Origin: Candidatus Gastranaerophilales bacterium | GTDB taxonomy: Bacteria; Cyanobacteriota; Vampirovibrionia; Gastranaerophilales; Gastranaerophilaceae | NCBI GenBank assembly: GCA_944325545.1 | Contig: CALVAM010000009.1 | Location: 1-64,000, forward strand | Reading direction: 5' to 3' | Length of the DNA: 64,000 nt | Position numbers and translations under genes: made by a program | Shown: positions 34,534 through 43,131 of the stretch, one piece after another | Layout of the letters: each line of letters starts with the position of its first letter | Position numbering within the stretch: position 1 is the stretch's first letter | Notes under the pieces: model-generated | The model's input: the letters and a program-made list of their open reading frames with translations, nothing else | What the model was told of the DNA's origin: nothing | Database searches by the model: none

Positions 34534-35796
34534 ATGAAGAGATTTTTATTAACACTAACCATAATAGCAATATCACAGCTATCTGTTTTTGCACAAGTCA
34601 TTAATGTCGATTTAGACAAGATGATAGAGATTGGACTTGAGCATAATTGTGATTTAAAAATAAAAAAAATGGAATTAGAAGCTGCTAAAAAAGATATAAA
34701 AATAGCAAATCGCTTACAAAATCCAGAAATTCAATCTAATATTGTGATGGGAAATGTAGCATTAGGAAATTCTTCTCAAGCAGGCGTAGCTTTACCTATT
34801 GAAATTCTAAAAAGAGGAGTAAGAAAAAAAGCAGCAATTGAAGCTTATTCTATTAAAGAAACTGAATTAAAGCAAGCAGAACATAATTTTAAATTACAGA
34901 TTATGCAAGCATATTTTGATGTATTACATGCTAAATCTGTTTATGATATTCAAGAACAACGACTAAAATTATTTAAAGATTTAGTTCAAATAACTACAGA
35001 TAAACCTAAATATCCTGCTTATGAAATAGATAATTTGAAGGCAGATATTCAGTATGCACAACAAAAAATTGAAGTGAATAGAGCTAAAGCTAATATGTTA
35101 GCTAAGCAATTTGAACTTAATAAAATTTTAAATACAGGAGATGATTCTGTAATGTATGATACTAAAGAAGCATCTTTATTAGGGAATTGGGCTTTTTTAA
35201 ATATAAAAATACCCGAGTATGATTTCTTAGAAAATGTAGCATTGCAATATAGTTATATGATTAAAATTTCAGAAAAAACTATTTCACAATCAGAGTATGA
35301 GGTTACGTTAGCAAAGAGAAATAGAATTCCGGATATAACTATAGGTGGTGGTTATGCTTGGCAAGTTCATCCAAATGTTCCTAATAAGTTAGGCGGTGCA
35401 TATGTAGGTGGAGGAATGAATCTCCCGATTTTATATAATTTTACTCCTGAAATCCAAAAAGCTGAAATATTTTTAGAAAGAAGTAAAGCTTCGAAAAAAG
35501 CTTATGAACATCAATTAAAATATGAATTAAAAAAAGATTATAATATTTTTAAATATTCTGCAGAAAATATGGAATATTCTAAAAAAATACTAGAAGAATC
35601 AAATCGTATAGTAAAATTATCAACAGATGGATATATTACAGGAAAAAATAGCTATACCGATTTAGTTATTAATGAAAACGGACATCAAGAAGTTTTAAGT
35701 CAATATTTGAATGCAATGTCAAGACATTTTTATTCTTATTTAGAATTAATGCAAGATATCGGACATGATATATTGATTGAAGAGGATTTATTATGA
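34534..35796 (+). CDS. TolC-family outer membrane channel protein
   Basis: The 420-residue protein has a signal peptide (K-R-F-L-L-T-L-T-I-I-A-I-S, cleaved near A-Q at residue 21) and the long paired coiled-coil helices of the outer membrane efflux family. These include repeated heptads and the L-A-K-R-N-R-I-P-D-I-T-I-G-G-G-Y turn into the second half. It would form a trimeric channel for export. No inner membrane pump is adjacent; instead a HAD phosphatase overlaps its stop (ATGA). This channel is distinct from the one in the RND operon at 51.5 kb. Confidence 0.85.
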   Translation: MKRFLLTLTIIAISQLSVFAQVINVDLDKMIEIGLEHNCDLKIKKMELEAAKKDIKIANRLQNPEIQSNIVMGNVALGNSSQAGVALPIEILKRGVRKKAAIEAYSIKETELKQAEHNFKLQIMQAYFDVLHAKSVYDIQEQRLKLFKDLVQITTDKPKYPAYEIDNLKADIQYAQQKIEVNRAKANMLAKQFELNKILNTGDDSVMYDTKEASLLGNWAFLNIKIPEYDFLENVALQYSYMIKISEKTISQSEYEVTLAKRNRIPDITIGGGYAWQVHPNVPNKLGGAYVGGGMNLPILYNFTPEIQKAEIFLERSKASKKAYEHQLKYELKKDYNIFKYSAENMEYSKKILEESNRIVKLSTDGYITGKNSYTDLVINENGHQEVLSQYLNAMSRHFYSYLELMQDIGHDILIEEDLL

Positions 35797-36581
35797 TAAA
35801 ACTTGTTGCAACAGACATTGATGGAACAATTATTATTCCGGAAAAAACTTTTACTGAAGAAGTAAAAAATTGCATAAGAAAACTTGATGAAAATGGTATA
35901 AAGGTTGTTTTAGTAACAGGAAGAATGCATGCTGCAGCAAGTTTAATAGCAAAAGATTTAGGGTTAGATACTCCAGTTATTTCCTATCAAGGTGGTTTAG
36001 TAAAAGATGGTGAAAAAACACTTTATGAAAAATATTTAACTGAAGGACAAGCAAATAAAATTATAGAGTGGGGAAAAACTGAAAATATTCATTTGAATTT
36101 GTACAATGATGATATTTTATTTTCTGAAAATGATTGTTATGAAGTTCAAAGATATTGTCAGAATTTACATACAAAATATACAAAAAAATCTTTTAATGAC
36201 GTAAAAAAAGACAAAGTTAATAAAATGTTAGCGATTGATTATAAATCGCCAGAAAGATTAACCAAACTGGAAAAAGAGTTACCTCAAATTTTTCCTGAAT
36301 TATATATTGTAAGATCAACTCCATATTTTATAGAATTTTCAAATAAAGAGGCTTCAAAATATTGTGCGGTTAAATTTTTACAAAAATATTGGAATATATC
36401 TCAAGAAGAAACATTGACCATTGGTGATCATAACAATGATTTAGCTCTGCTACAAGCCGGAGGGATAAAAATTGCGATGGGGAATGCTACAGAAGAACTA
36501 AAATCAATAGCTGATTATGTAACTGATTCTGTTTTTGATAATGGGTTTGTAAAAGCTATTGAAAAATTTTGTAATATATAA
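35793..36581 (+). CDS. Cof-type HAD-IIB phosphatase
   Basis: The 262-residue protein has HAD motif I D-I-D-G-T, motif II L-V-T-G-R, the C2B cap, and the motif III/IV lysine and G-D-H-N-N-D segments. These features are typical of sugar-phosphate or flavin/PLP-phosphate phosphatases of the Cof family, whose substrates are broad. The ATG overlaps the TolC-like stop as ATGA, so the two proteins are made from one transcript. A functional link between them is not obvious. Confidence 0.9.
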   Translation: MIKLVATDIDGTIIIPEKTFTEEVKNCIRKLDENGIKVVLVTGRMHAAASLIAKDLGLDTPVISYQGGLVKDGEKTLYEKYLTEGQANKIIEWGKTENIHLNLYNDDILFSENDCYEVQRYCQNLHTKYTKKSFNDVKKDKVNKMLAIDYKSPERLTKLEKELPQIFPELYIVRSTPYFIEFSNKEASKYCAVKFLQKYWNISQEETLTIGDHNNDLALLQAGGIKIAMGNATEELKSIADYVTDSVFDNGFVKAIEKFCNI

Positions 36582-36583
36582 AA

Positions 36584-36892
36584 CTAGTAGAACTCTGCAT
36601 ATCCATTTTTTTCAGCTTCATTTAATTTTGAAACAAACGAACTAAAAAGTATTTTTATATTCTTGCTATCATGTGTTGGAATTCTAAATGTTTCTTTAAA
36701 TTTTGTAATTATTTCAACACCAATATTTCTTGTATCTTCAACTTTTAATGGAGTAATTCTATATATTTCAGAAGTATTTAATACTAATTTTGAAATATCT
36801 TTATACGACTTTTTTTCAACTTTTTGAACATTATTAATAGCTAAAAAACCTTTAAAATTTACATTTGTAGAATTGATTTGAGATACTTTCAT
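36584..36892 (-). CDS. Small hypothetical protein with N-terminal VNFKG motif
   Basis: The 102-residue protein begins M-K-V-S-Q-I-N-S-T-N-V-N-F-K-G-F, the motif shared with five other proteins of the window. The remainder is a mixed alpha/beta, lysine-rich domain with no cysteine and no membrane helix. AAGGGA precedes the ATG. It converges with the HAD gene. The function is unknown. Confidence 0.75.
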   Translation of the reverse strand: MKVSQINSTNVNFKGFLAINNVQKVEKKSYKDISKLVLNTSEIYRITPLKVEDTRNIGVEIITKFKETFRIPTHDSKNIKILFSSFVSKLNEAEKNGYAEFY

Positions 36893-36981
36893 TACATTCC
36901 CTTAAAATAAAAAATTATAATAAAACCGTACCACTACCTATCGAAATAATGTCAAATTGATTTTGTTTATAAAATCTACTT

Positions 36982-37010
36982 TTTAGAAAAATAACACCCG
37001 CAAGGGTTAT
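36982..37010 (-). terminator. Terminator hairpin at the 3' end of SRP RNA
   Basis: On the minus strand ATAACCC and GGGTGTTAT form a stem with a one-base bulge around a short loop (36991-37010), followed by a T-rich run. It closes the SRP RNA transcript. Confidence 0.65.
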
Positions 37011-37184
37011 CTTAGTGCTGCTATGTTTCCATCCTGACACGGTTCGATATCTTACGCCATTATTATCTAAATTATCAACAACCCTATAAACATAGGCAAT
37101 TTACCAATATCCCTCACAGTAGGCTCTGCACCTCGCTAAGCGTTCGAGTCAAGAGATCCGCTAAGTCCCCGTGGAGTACGGCAA
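36985..37184 (-). ncRNA. ffs: Signal recognition particle RNA, large bacterial type with Alu-like domain
   Basis: The RNA guides membrane proteins with Ffh. On the minus strand the S-domain apex reads GTGTCAGGATGGAAACATAGC: an AGG, a GGAAAC apical loop and AGCAGC, the symmetric and asymmetric bulges that bind Ffh. The 5' part has CCGTACTCCACGGGGACTTAGCGG and a second GCTTAGCGAGG, resembling the 5' pseudoknot Alu region of the long SRP RNAs of Bacillus and Cyanobacteria. The ends are estimated from an extended -10 at 37190-37198 and the terminator. About 200 nt, which is shorter than the 270 nt of Bacillus. Confidence 0.85.
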
Positions 37185-37189
37185 TTGTG

Positions 37190-37198
37190 ATTTTAGCA
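37190..37198 (-). promoter_or_regulatory. Extended -10 promoter of SRP RNA
   Basis: TGCTAAAAT on the minus strand, preceded by TTTA, is the same element as before the TolC-like gene at 34516. It is positioned so that transcription starts at about 37184. Confidence 0.65.
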
Positions 37199-37225
37199 TA
37201 AACATTTAGTTATTACAAGATTATT

Positions 37226-38239
37226 CTAATATTGTGGAACAAGCACATTTAATCTTTTTATAATTTCATTTGTAAATTCTGAACAGCTAGAGTTACCACC
37301 AATATCAACAGTTTTAATATTAGCATTTAATGTATCAAAAAGAGCTATTTTTATTTGTTTAGCAGCATCATTTTCTCCGATATAATTAAGCATTTCTATA
37401 GCAGACATAAGCATTGCTGTCGGATTTGCTTTATCTTGCCCAGCAATATCAGGAGCTGAGCCATGTACCGGCTCAAATACTGCATAATCTTTTCCAATAT
37501 TTGCACCTTGAGCAATGCCAAGTCCTCCAATTAATCCGGCACATAAATCTGATACTATATCTCCATATAGATTTGGTAAAAGTAATACATCAAATTGATT
37601 TGGATTTTGCACCAATTGCATACAACAATTATCAACGAGTATTTCTCTAAATTTAATTTGAGGATAATTTTTTGCAATTGCCCTTGCACAATTTAAAAAT
37701 AACCCATCTGATAGTTTACAAATATTAGCTTTTGTAACTACGCAGACTTCTTTTCTGTTATTTTTTACTGCATAATCAAACGCAAATTTTGCGATTCTTT
37801 CAGAGGCATTTTTAGTTATTATTTTAATGCTTTCAGCCGTATTTTCATCAACTTGTCTTTCTATTCCGGCATACAAATCTTCTGTATTTTCTCTTACAAC
37901 TACAATATCTACATTGTCATAGCGTGTTTTAATATTTGGTAAATTATAACAAGGTCGAAGATTAGCATACAAATCTAATTCTTTTCTTAATTGTACATTT
38001 ACAGATCTAAAACCTTTTCCAATAGGAGTTGTAACCGGTGATTTTAAAGCTATTTTATTTGCTTTTACAGAATCTATAACTCTTTGAGGTAGTGGAGTCC
38101 CTTCTTTATCTATAATGTCAGCCCCTGCAGTTTGAAGATCCCAATTTATTTTAACCCCACTTGCTTCAATTATTTTCACAACGGATTCAATAATTTCAGG
38201 TCCAATTCCATCACCTTTTATTAAAGTTATATTTCTCAT
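37226..38239 (-). CDS. icd: NAD-dependent isocitrate dehydrogenase-like enzyme
   Basis: The 337-residue enzyme belongs to the isocitrate/isopropylmalate dehydrogenase family. The phosphorylation-loop region G-K-G-F-R-S-V-N-V-Q-L-R-K matches isocitrate dehydrogenases rather than LeuB. The signature N-L-Y-G-D-I-V-S-D and the adenosine-binding G-S-A-P-D-I-A-G-Q are present. It would convert isocitrate to 2-oxoglutarate, providing carbon skeletons for glutamate and proline. The small size and lack of the NADP-type 'K-x-Y' determinant suggest NAD use. AAGGTG precedes the ATG. The gene lies 16 bases downstream of a TSCPD protein on the same strand. Confidence 0.85.
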   Translation of the reverse strand: MRNITLIKGDGIGPEIIESVVKIIEASGVKINWDLQTAGADIIDKEGTPLPQRVIDSVKANKIALKSPVTTPIGKGFRSVNVQLRKELDLYANLRPCYNLPNIKTRYDNVDIVVVRENTEDLYAGIERQVDENTAESIKIITKNASERIAKFAFDYAVKNNRKEVCVVTKANICKLSDGLFLNCARAIAKNYPQIKFREILVDNCCMQLVQNPNQFDVLLLPNLYGDIVSDLCAGLIGGLGIAQGANIGKDYAVFEPVHGSAPDIAGQDKANPTAMLMSAIEMLNYIGENDAAKQIKIALFDTLNANIKTVDIGGNSSCSEFTNEIIKRLNVLVPQY

Positions 38240-38255
38240 TTTTCACCTTTTAAAA

Positions 38256-38561
38256 CTATACTGCAACAGATTTTTTAGCTTCAATATAAGCTTGAATTCC
38301 TTGTGTTAATTGGTCAGGGCAGCTTGTTGGTCTTGCACCACAAGGGATACCGCTTAATTTAGGAATGATGTCATTAATATTCATTCCTTTTACTAAAATG
38401 CTTATACCTTTAAGATTACCATTGCAACCACCTATGAATTCAACATCTTCTATAATGTCATCTTTTATTCTCATATTCATCATCTTACAACAAACACCTT
38501 TTGGTTGAAATTGAACTAAATCAACACCATTTACATTTTTTATTTGTATATTATCGCTCAT
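38256..38561 (-). CDS. TIGR03905-type TSCPD-domain protein
   Basis: The 101-residue protein has C-C-K-M-M-N, G-G-C-N-G-N-L and the diagnostic R-P-T-S-C-P-D-Q-L near the C-terminus. This domain is otherwise found at the end of adenosylcobalamin-dependent ribonucleotide reductases, where cysteines shuttle electrons. Stand-alone copies are known but their function is not. AAGGAG precedes the ATG. It sits upstream of icd, likely in one transcript. Confidence 0.85.
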   Translation of the reverse strand: MSDNIQIKNVNGVDLVQFQPKGVCCKMMNMRIKDDIIEDVEFIGGCNGNLKGISILVKGMNINDIIPKLSGIPCGARPTSCPDQLTQGIQAYIEAKKSVAV

Positions 38562-38668
38562 ATTTTATACTCCTTTTCTTCTTTTTTACAGTATATCATA
38601 TGATTTTTTAATCTTTCAAATTTCTGAATATTTTTTTAATATTTTATCTTTACGATAAAAAAAATTTA

Positions 38669-38677
38669 TGCTACCTT
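38669..38677 (+). promoter_or_regulatory. Extended -10 promoter giving a leaderless mRNA
   Basis: The element TGCTACCTT, preceded by TTTA, ends six bases before the ATG at 38684. A start seven bases after the -10 would be the A of the ATG. No Shine-Dalgarno is present. Confidence 0.45.
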
Positions 38678-38683
38678 AAGACT

Positions 38684-39445
38684 ATGAAGAAGTTTATAAT
38701 AGGTTTTTGGGGATATCCGCACCCTGATATTATAGAAAAGACTAAGAAAAATTATCCTAACGCAGAATGGATTGATTTAGATATTGATTTTTATTATCCT
38801 AAAACGAACATTTTGCCTGAATCATATTGTAAAATTATTCGAAATATCATAGATAATGCTATGTATTTGAAACCGGATTTAATCCTTGCTCCAATTGGTA
38901 AAGATAAATGTGATAGCGGTTGGTTTGCCTCAAAAATTCTTATTGATATAGGATTTAATGTAATTCAATCTATTTATGAAGATTTGGAACCTAAAAGAGA
39001 AGTAATAATTTGTGATAGCAATATGCCTCTTTATGATAAAATTACAACAATTACTGATAGTATAATTGATGCGGAAATTTTAGATTCAGCTTGCAAACTT
39101 ATCAAATCAGGTGAAAAGTTTAAAAATAATCCTTATACATTTACCCCTACCGCTGGATTTTGGGGCGTTCCGCCTAATGATTTAGAAATTCTTAAATTAT
39201 TTCCGAATAATACCAGAGTGTATGGTTGGACTCGTTGTGTTGAAGCAGGTTGTCCTGCGAATTTAGACTTAGAAATGTATATAGATCCAAATATTCCTAC
39301 AGTATTTTACGCCCAAGCTTTTTGTGCTAAATCACAACTTGCAAAGTATTTAGCAGACAAATACAACGGACTTTATATTGATATTGATGATTATGCTTCT
39401 AATTCAATAAAAGCTAAAATTGAAGCATTCTTAACTCTTAGATAG
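38684..39445 (+). CDS. Unknown protein with internal duplication (GFWG-P motif twice)
   Basis: No family was recognised. The 253-residue protein has G-F-W-G-Y-P-H-P at residues 7-14 and G-F-W-G-V-P-P at 158-164. Each is followed by an acidic-helical stretch and later by a hydrophobic strand, suggesting two related halves. Seven cysteines are present, including a C-x4-C pair in R-C-V-E-A-G-C-P near residues 185-191, which could hold a metal. The N-terminal half contains [13 protein letters not shown], like a nucleotide- or substrate-binding loop. It is the only plus-strand gene in this stretch and ends eight bases inside pyrG. Confidence 0.8.
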   Translation: MKKFIIGFWGYPHPDIIEKTKKNYPNAEWIDLDIDFYYPKTNILPESYCKIIRNIIDNAMYLKPDLILAPIGKDKCDSGWFASKILIDIGFNVIQSIYEDLEPKREVIICDSNMPLYDKITTITDSIIDAEILDSACKLIKSGEKFKNNPYTFTPTAGFWGVPPNDLEILKLFPNNTRVYGWTRCVEAGCPANLDLEMYIDPNIPTVFYAQAFCAKSQLAKYLADKYNGLYIDIDDYASNSIKAKIEAFLTLR

Positions 39446-41045
39446 CTTTTCTTTTAACAGCTGTATCTATTAAACCTTTAAATAATGGATGCGGTCTTTC
39501 CGGTCTTGATTTAAACTCAGGATGGAATTGACAAGCTACAAACCAATCTAAGCTTGGAATTTCAATAATTTCAGATAACATACCATCAGGTGACATGCCT
39601 GAGAATACCAGCCCAGCTTTTTTAAGAGGTTCAATATAATCGGTGTTTACTTCATATCTATGCCTATGGCGTTCTGAAATTTTGTTTACTCCATAAACTT
39701 CTTGAGCTTTTGTACCTTTTTTAATATGGCAATCATAAGCACCTAATCTCATAGTACCGCCATACCCTTTGACATTTTTTTGCTCAATCATTAAATCTAT
39801 TACAGGAGTAGAAGTGTTTTCATCAAACTCTGTTGAATTTGCATTTTTAAGCCCTGCTACATTTCTTGCGTATTCTATTACAGCACATTGCATACCTAAA
39901 CAAATTCCTAAAAATGGAAGATTATTTTCTCTTGCATATCTTATTACATTTAATTTTCCTTCAATACCTCTGGCTCCAAAACCACCAGGGACAATCACTC
40001 CATCAATATCGGACATTAATTCTTTACATTTATTGTTGTCAATACATTCTTCCGAATTTATCCATTTTATCTCAGTTTTAACATTATTTGAATATCCGGC
40101 ATGTTTTATTGATTCAACGACAGAAATATAAGCATCTGATAATTTAGTATATTTACCTGCAATAGCAATTTTTATATTACCCTTTGGATGATTGATCCTA
40201 TCTACCAAATCTCTCCAGCCATCCAAATTTACTTTTCTATCTTGTACTTGTAATAATTTAAGCACAACCTCTGCAAATTTTTGTTCTTCTAAAGCTAATG
40301 GTACTTCATAAATGCTTTTCATATCCCTGCATTCAATAACTGCTTCTTTAGAAACTGAACAAAATAAAGCCAATTTATCCTTCTCCGTTTTAGGAATAGG
40401 TTTTGAAGTTCTACATACCAATATTTCAGGTTGAAGTCCATAACTTCTGAGTTGACTTACACTATGTTGAGAAGGTTTTGTTTTTAATTCTCCAGATGTT
40501 GGAAGGTATGGTAATAACGTGCAATGAATATTTATTGCATTACTTATCCCCACTTCAGTTTTAAATTGCCTTACAGCCTCAATAAAAGGCAAACCCTCAA
40601 TATCACCAACAGTACCACCAATTTCAATTATTTGAAAATCAGGTTTAAATGATTTTTGAGCTTTAATAATTCTTGATTTAATTTCATTTGTAATATGAGG
40701 AATAACTTGAACAGTCCCGCCTAAATAATCACCTCTACGTTCTTTATTTATTACTGTTTGATAAACACTACCGGATGTAACACTACTAAGTTGAGAAAAA
40801 TTAGTATCAATAAATCTTTCATAATGACCTAAATCTAAATCCGTTTCCGCACCATCATCAGTAACAAAAACTTCTCCGTGTTGAAAAGGACTCATTGTTC
40901 CTGGATCAACATTTATATATGGATCAAATTTTTGAATTGCAACAGAAAAACCTCTTGCTCTAAGCAATTTCCCTAAAGATGCGCCTATGATACCTTTCCC
41001 CAGAGAACTAACAACCCCACCAGTTATAAAAATATATTTAGTCAT
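39438..41045 (-). CDS. pyrG: CTP synthase
   Basis: The 535-residue enzyme makes CTP from UTP with glutamine or ammonia. The N-terminal synthase domain has [11 protein letters not shown] and [13 protein letters not shown]. The C-terminal class I glutaminase has G-I-C-L-G-M-Q with the nucleophilic cysteine and the H-P-E-F catalytic motif. It is normal in length. AAGGA precedes the ATG. It is likely an independent unit, since the gatC terminator lies upstream. Confidence 0.98.
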   Translation of the reverse strand: MTKYIFITGGVVSSLGKGIIGASLGKLLRARGFSVAIQKFDPYINVDPGTMSPFQHGEVFVTDDGAETDLDLGHYERFIDTNFSQLSSVTSGSVYQTVINKERRGDYLGGTVQVIPHITNEIKSRIIKAQKSFKPDFQIIEIGGTVGDIEGLPFIEAVRQFKTEVGISNAINIHCTLLPYLPTSGELKTKPSQHSVSQLRSYGLQPEILVCRTSKPIPKTEKDKLALFCSVSKEAVIECRDMKSIYEVPLALEEQKFAEVVLKLLQVQDRKVNLDGWRDLVDRINHPKGNIKIAIAGKYTKLSDAYISVVESIKHAGYSNNVKTEIKWINSEECIDNNKCKELMSDIDGVIVPGGFGARGIEGKLNVIRYARENNLPFLGICLGMQCAVIEYARNVAGLKNANSTEFDENTSTPVIDLMIEQKNVKGYGGTMRLGAYDCHIKKGTKAQEVYGVNKISERHRHRYEVNTDYIEPLKKAGLVFSGMSPDGMLSEIIEIPSLDWFVACQFHPEFKSRPERPHPLFKGLIDTAVKRKAI

Positions 41046-41122
41046 TTATTTATCCTTTTTGAAAACATTTATATCTACTAATTATTTCTTTGTAATAACT
41101 TATTTGTTGAAATTTGTTATAT

Positions 41123-41147
41123 GAAAAAAGGGGCTAAAAGCCCCTTT
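41123..41147 (-). terminator. Terminator of gatC
   Basis: AAAGGGGC (41127-41134) and GCCCCTTT (41140-41147) form a GC-rich stem with a 5-nt loop, followed on the minus strand by a run of T. It starts two bases past the gatC stop and separates it from pyrG. Confidence 0.9.
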
Positions 41148-41149
41148 GA

Positions 41150-41431
41150 CTAATTAATTTTTGGAACCCTAAAAAATCCATCCTCTTCATCCGGAGCATT
41201 TTTCAGAAGTTCTTCTTTTGTTTGTTCATAATAGACTTTATCATCTCTCATTACATTTACAAAATCAATAGCATGTGCCATAGGCTCAACTTGAGATGTA
41301 TCAACTTCATTCATTGCATCTACATGTTTTAAAACATCACCTAATTGTTTTGTAAATTTTTCTTTTTCTTCTTCTGTTAATTCTAAACGAGCTAATTTTG
41401 CTACGTGTTCAACATCTTTTACAGTAATCAT
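41150..41431 (-). CDS. gatC: Glutamyl-tRNA(Gln) amidotransferase subunit C
   Basis: GatC stabilises GatA in the complex that amidates Glu-tRNA(Gln) or Asp-tRNA(Asn). The 93-residue form starts M-I-T-V-K-D-V-E-H-V-A-K-L-A-R-L, typical of the family. It also has the conserved V-D-T-S-Q-V-E-P-M-A-H region and ends F-F-R-V-P-K. GGAGA sits eight bases before the ATG at 41431; an upstream in-frame start at 41464 adds 11 unsupported residues. gatA and gatB are not in the window. DUF486 lies upstream. Confidence 0.95.
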   Translation of the reverse strand: MITVKDVEHVAKLARLELTEEEKEKFTKQLGDVLKHVDAMNEVDTSQVEPMAHAIDFVNVMRDDKVYYEQTKEELLKNAPDEEDGFFRVPKIN

Positions 41432-41487
41432 AATTTCATCTCCAATATTTAAATATAGTAGCATAAAAATTAAACCTGTAAATATTT

Positions 41488-41826
41488 TTATTTTTTAAAT
41501 ATAAATACTACAGCTAATACTATAAATATAAATCCTATTAGATAATTCCACCTAAATTGTTCTTTTAAATAAAGAACAGAAAAAAAAGAAAAAACAATCA
41601 AAGTAATAACTTCTTGAATAGTCTTTAATTGAACAGCATTATAACAATTATACCCTATTCTATTTGCAGGTACTTGAAAACAATATTCAAAAAAAGCTAT
41701 TCCCCAGCTTACAAGTATTACTAAAATTAATGCTTGTGAACGAAACCTCAAATGACCATACCAAGCAAATGTCATAAATATATTTGAAATTAATAACAAT
41801 ATAATTGGTGCTATATATCTAATCAT
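41488..41826 (-). CDS. DUF486-family membrane protein
   Basis: The 112-residue protein with four hydrophobic helices begins near L-L-L-I-S-N-I-F-M-T-F-A-W-Y-G-H. It has V-S-W-G-I-A-F-F-E-Y-C-F-Q-V-P-A-N-R, the DUF486 signature. This family belongs to the drug/metabolite transporter fold and may act as a dimer, but its substrate is unknown. It starts six bases after mtaB on the same strand. Confidence 0.88.
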   Translation of the reverse strand: MIRYIAPIILLLISNIFMTFAWYGHLRFRSQALILVILVSWGIAFFEYCFQVPANRIGYNCYNAVQLKTIQEVITLIVFSFFSVLYLKEQFRWNYLIGFIFIVLAVVFIFKK

Positions 41827-41832
41827 AAAATC

Positions 41833-43086
41833 CTACGCTTTATCTTTTATATTATCTTTTGTCAATACAACATTCTTTAATGTATTAAATTCTCCGCTAT
41901 CAAATATAACATTAATATAATTTCTGGTTAAACCTTTATATTTTCCATTTTTATCAAGTCTTTTTTCTATCAAAACCTCTTGTTCACTTCCAATACATTC
42001 ATTTAAAAAATCTTTATACTTATCTTTTGAAATCTCTTTTATAATATCAGCTCTATACGCTTTTATTTTTTCATCTAAATGTCCGTCCATTTTTTCAGCA
42101 ATCGTACCTTTTCTTATTGAATATGGGAAAGTATGTATTTGACTTAATTTAGATTTCTTTAAATTCTCAACAGTAATTTCAAAATCTTGTTCAGATTCTC
42201 CAACAAAACCTGCGATTATATCACTCCCTAAAAATGGATTATCAAATCTTGATTTAATATCTTCAATTTGCTCTAAATAGAATTCTACACTATAATGTCT
42301 ATTCATTCTTTTTAAAGTATTATTACACGCAGATTGCAAGGACAAATGAAAATGAGGACAAAATTTTTCACTTATTTCTAAAAAATCTAGCATTTTAGGT
42401 GTTATTTCTAATGGATTTAAAGATCCTAAACGATAACGATTGATACTAGTTTTATTTTCTATATCAATTAATAAATCTAATAATTCTTTATTAAAGTCTT
42501 TACCCCAAAGCCCAATATGAATTCCTGTTAAAACAACTTCCTTATAACCTTGCTGAGCATATCTGTTAATTTCATTTATTATAAAATCAGAATCAGCACT
42601 CCTAGATTTACCTCTTCCATATGGAATTATACAATATGAACATCTATTATCACATCCATCTTGTATTTTTAAACTTATCCTTGTTTTAGTTGTATCATTT
42701 AAGATCTCTTTACAGAAATCTGTTTTTTTCATTAAATCTCTAACGACAAAATTATTATTTTCTTCTAAATAAACTGCAATATTGAATTTATCTTCATTTC
42801 CGTAAATAAAATCAATATATTGTTCTTTTAACAGATTATCTTTTTCAATTTGTGCAACACACCCTGTTAAAACTGTTTCTAGTCCAATACTATGAGCGTG
42901 CCTCAACAAATACATTGCTTCATTGTCACTTTTTTGAGTAACAGAACAAGAATTTAGAATATAATAATCAGCATCTTCAAGCTTATTTACTTGTTGAAAA
43001 CCTGAATCAACAAGTTTTTGAGCAACTATTTGCCCTTCAAATTGATTAGATTTACATCCCATAGATTTAAGATAAAACTTTTTCAT
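41833..43086 (-). CDS. mtaB: tRNA (N6-threonylcarbamoyladenosine-37-C2)-methylthiotransferase
   Basis: This radical SAM methylthiotransferase converts t6A37 to ms2t6A37. The N-terminal MTTase domain has M-G-C-K-S-N-Q-F-E and further cysteines that hold the second cluster. The radical SAM motif C-D-N-R-C-S-Y-C-I-I-P precedes G-R-G-K-S-R-S. A C-terminal TRAM-like segment follows. The G-C-K-x-N pattern distinguishes MtaB from MiaB (G-C-x-M-N). It heads a run of minus-strand genes with DUF486 and gatC. Confidence 0.92.
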   Translation of the reverse strand: MKKFYLKSMGCKSNQFEGQIVAQKLVDSGFQQVNKLEDADYYILNSCSVTQKSDNEAMYLLRHAHSIGLETVLTGCVAQIEKDNLLKEQYIDFIYGNEDKFNIAVYLEENNNFVVRDLMKKTDFCKEILNDTTKTRISLKIQDGCDNRCSYCIIPYGRGKSRSADSDFIINEINRYAQQGYKEVVLTGIHIGLWGKDFNKELLDLLIDIENKTSINRYRLGSLNPLEITPKMLDFLEISEKFCPHFHLSLQSACNNTLKRMNRHYSVEFYLEQIEDIKSRFDNPFLGSDIIAGFVGESEQDFEITVENLKKSKLSQIHTFPYSIRKGTIAEKMDGHLDEKIKAYRADIIKEISKDKYKDFLNECIGSEQEVLIEKRLDKNGKYKGLTRNYINVIFDSGEFNTLKNVVLTKDNIKDKA

Positions 43087-43131
43087 AACTCTAAAATTTT
43101 AGCATGAAAAATTTTTATAACGAATGATAAA

